Below are positions 63,324 through 64,000 of a DNA stretch of 64,000 nucleotides, piece by piece (position 1 is the stretch's first letter; each line of letters opens with the position of its first letter). The notes beneath the pieces were generated by a model, which was given only the letters and a program-made list of their open reading frames with translations, did not search any database and had not been told where the DNA came from. Source of the stretch: Amycolatopsis thermoflava N1165 (GTDB taxonomy: Bacteria; Actinomycetota; Actinomycetes; Mycobacteriales; Pseudonocardiaceae); contig NZ_KI421511.1 in the NCBI RefSeq assembly GCF_000473265.1, positions 1,601,731 through 1,665,730 of the forward strand, read 5' to 3'. A program made the translations under genes and the position numbers.

Positions 63324-64000
63324 GGTGCCGGGCCCGTTCGCGCTCGGCGCCGCGAACCTGGGCAACCTGTACGCGCCGATGAGCGACGAGCAGGCGCACG
63401 CGGTGCTGGAAGCCGCGTGGGACAGCGGGATCCGCCACTTCGACACCGCCCCCCACTACGGCCTCGGCCTGTCCGAACGCCGGCTGGGCGCCTTCCTCGC
63501 CGGCAAGCCGCGCGCCGAGTTCGTGGTGTCCACCAAGGTCGGCCGGCTCCTGGTGCCGGATCCGGACGGCGCGAACCGGCTCGACGAGGCGAACCACTTC
63601 GCCGTGCCGGCCGACCACCGCCGGGTGTGGGACTTCTCCGGCGACGGGGTGCGGCGCAGCCTCGGCGACTCGCTGACCCGGCTCGGACTGGACTCCGTCG
63701 ACATCGTCTACCTGCACGACCCGGAGGAGCACGACCTCGGACCGGCGCTGGCGTCCGGCCTGCCCGCGCTCGCCGCCCTGCGCGACGAGGGCGCCGTCCA
63801 GGCGATCGGCGTGGGGTCGAAATCGGTCGCCGCGCTCGCCGCGGCCGCCCGCACCGGCACCGTCGACCTGCTCATGGTCGCGGGCCGGTTCACGCTGCTC
63901 GACCAGTCCGCGCTGGACGACGTGCTGCCCGAGTGCCACGCCCGGTCGATCGGCGTGGCGGTCGCGAGCGTGTTCAACTCGGGCCTGCTCGCCACGCCCG
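63316..64000 (+). CDS. Aldo/keto reductase, probable L-fucose dehydrogenase, 3' end outside window
   Basis: At least 228 residues are visible. Catalytic tetrad of the AKR barrel: Asp in [18 protein letters not shown] with Tyr four residues on, Lys in [11 protein letters not shown] and His in [11 protein letters not shown]. The group includes L-fucose dehydrogenase and pyridoxal 4-dehydrogenase, which oxidise the sugar with NAD(P) to the lactone. The ATG overlaps the dehydratase stop (ATGGCTGA). No lactonase is visible within the window; it may follow beyond the edge. Confidence 0.85.
   Translation, partial: MAEVPGPFALGAANLGNLYAPMSDEQAHAVLEAAWDSGIRHFDTAPHYGLGLSERRLGAFLAGKPRAEFVVSTKVGRLLVPDPDGANRLDEANHFAVPADHRRVWDFSGDGVRRSLGDSLTRLGLDSVDIVYLHDPEEHDLGPALASGLPALAALRDEGAVQAIGVGSKSVAALAAAARTGTVDLLMVAGRFTLLDQSALDDVLPECHARSIGVAVASVFNSGLLATP

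Overview
The window is very GC-rich, uses many GTG and TTG starts, and has genes packed with 1-8 nt stop/start overlaps. It carries a mycothiol gene (mshC), a PAC2-family gene, and neighbouring hisG/hisE and metH. This points to an actinobacterium, most likely Pseudonocardiales and Amycolatopsis-like. That is an inference from gene content and composition, not a database match.

Layout. 0-18 kb is largely housekeeping: the end of a phosphotransferase-like gene, an ECF42-type sigma factor with its DGPF/YCII partner and a divergent SnoaL-like gene, an AEC transporter, hisG-hisE-HAD-metH, PAC2-MFS, a metallophosphoesterase, a second MFS exporter, an ArsR-type repressor divergent from an ABC-F protein, mshC and a secreted GH25 lysozyme. 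18-27 kb holds TetR/P450, ArsR/cupin, a MoxR-AAA/VWA pair and two unrecognised genes.

27-38 kb is an indole-3-acetic acid (IAA) degradation cluster of the iac type. A minus-strand operon iacA-B-C-D-E-F lies opposite a PAS histidine kinase, an iacG-like flavin reductase, an orphan 85-aa gene and an iacH-like amidase. An iacI-like gene is fused by ATGA overlap to a FixJ-type response regulator, and an MHS-type transporter follows. 38-50 kb adds amine and small-acid catabolism: a TetR-controlled flavin amine oxidase operon with an APC permease, an operon of MFS transporter, opine-dehydrogenase-like and 3-hydroxyacyl-CoA-dehydrogenase-like genes, and a copper amine oxidase with an amidohydrolase.

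The most striking signal is a box, consensus TAGGGGAWWCCTKCAGCG. It occurs 70-84 nt upstream of iacA, of iacI/response regulator, of the MHS transporter and of the MFS-opine dehydrogenase operon 14 kb away. A weaker palindromic relative precedes iacG. This suggests one regulon, probably of the FixL/FixJ-like pair, that recruits extra transport and dehydrogenase genes to IAA catabolism.

50-59 kb carries a DNA-alkylation-repair-like gene and a LysR gene whose facing 3' ends are each partly duplicated in tandem. It also has a 29-aa membrane micropeptide coupled to a CynX/NimT-type transporter, a lone KAP-like membrane NTPase of visibly different base usage, and a ligase-less LigD. 59-64 kb is a non-phosphorylative deoxy-sugar pathway, probably for L-fucose: mutarotase, FadR-type GntR regulator, SDR, FAH hydrolase, fuconate-dehydratase-like enolase and an aldo/keto reductase cut by the window edge. 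A shared ATCGGATCTYT box lies at three of its promoters. I saw no tRNA, rRNA, CRISPR array or insertion sequence.
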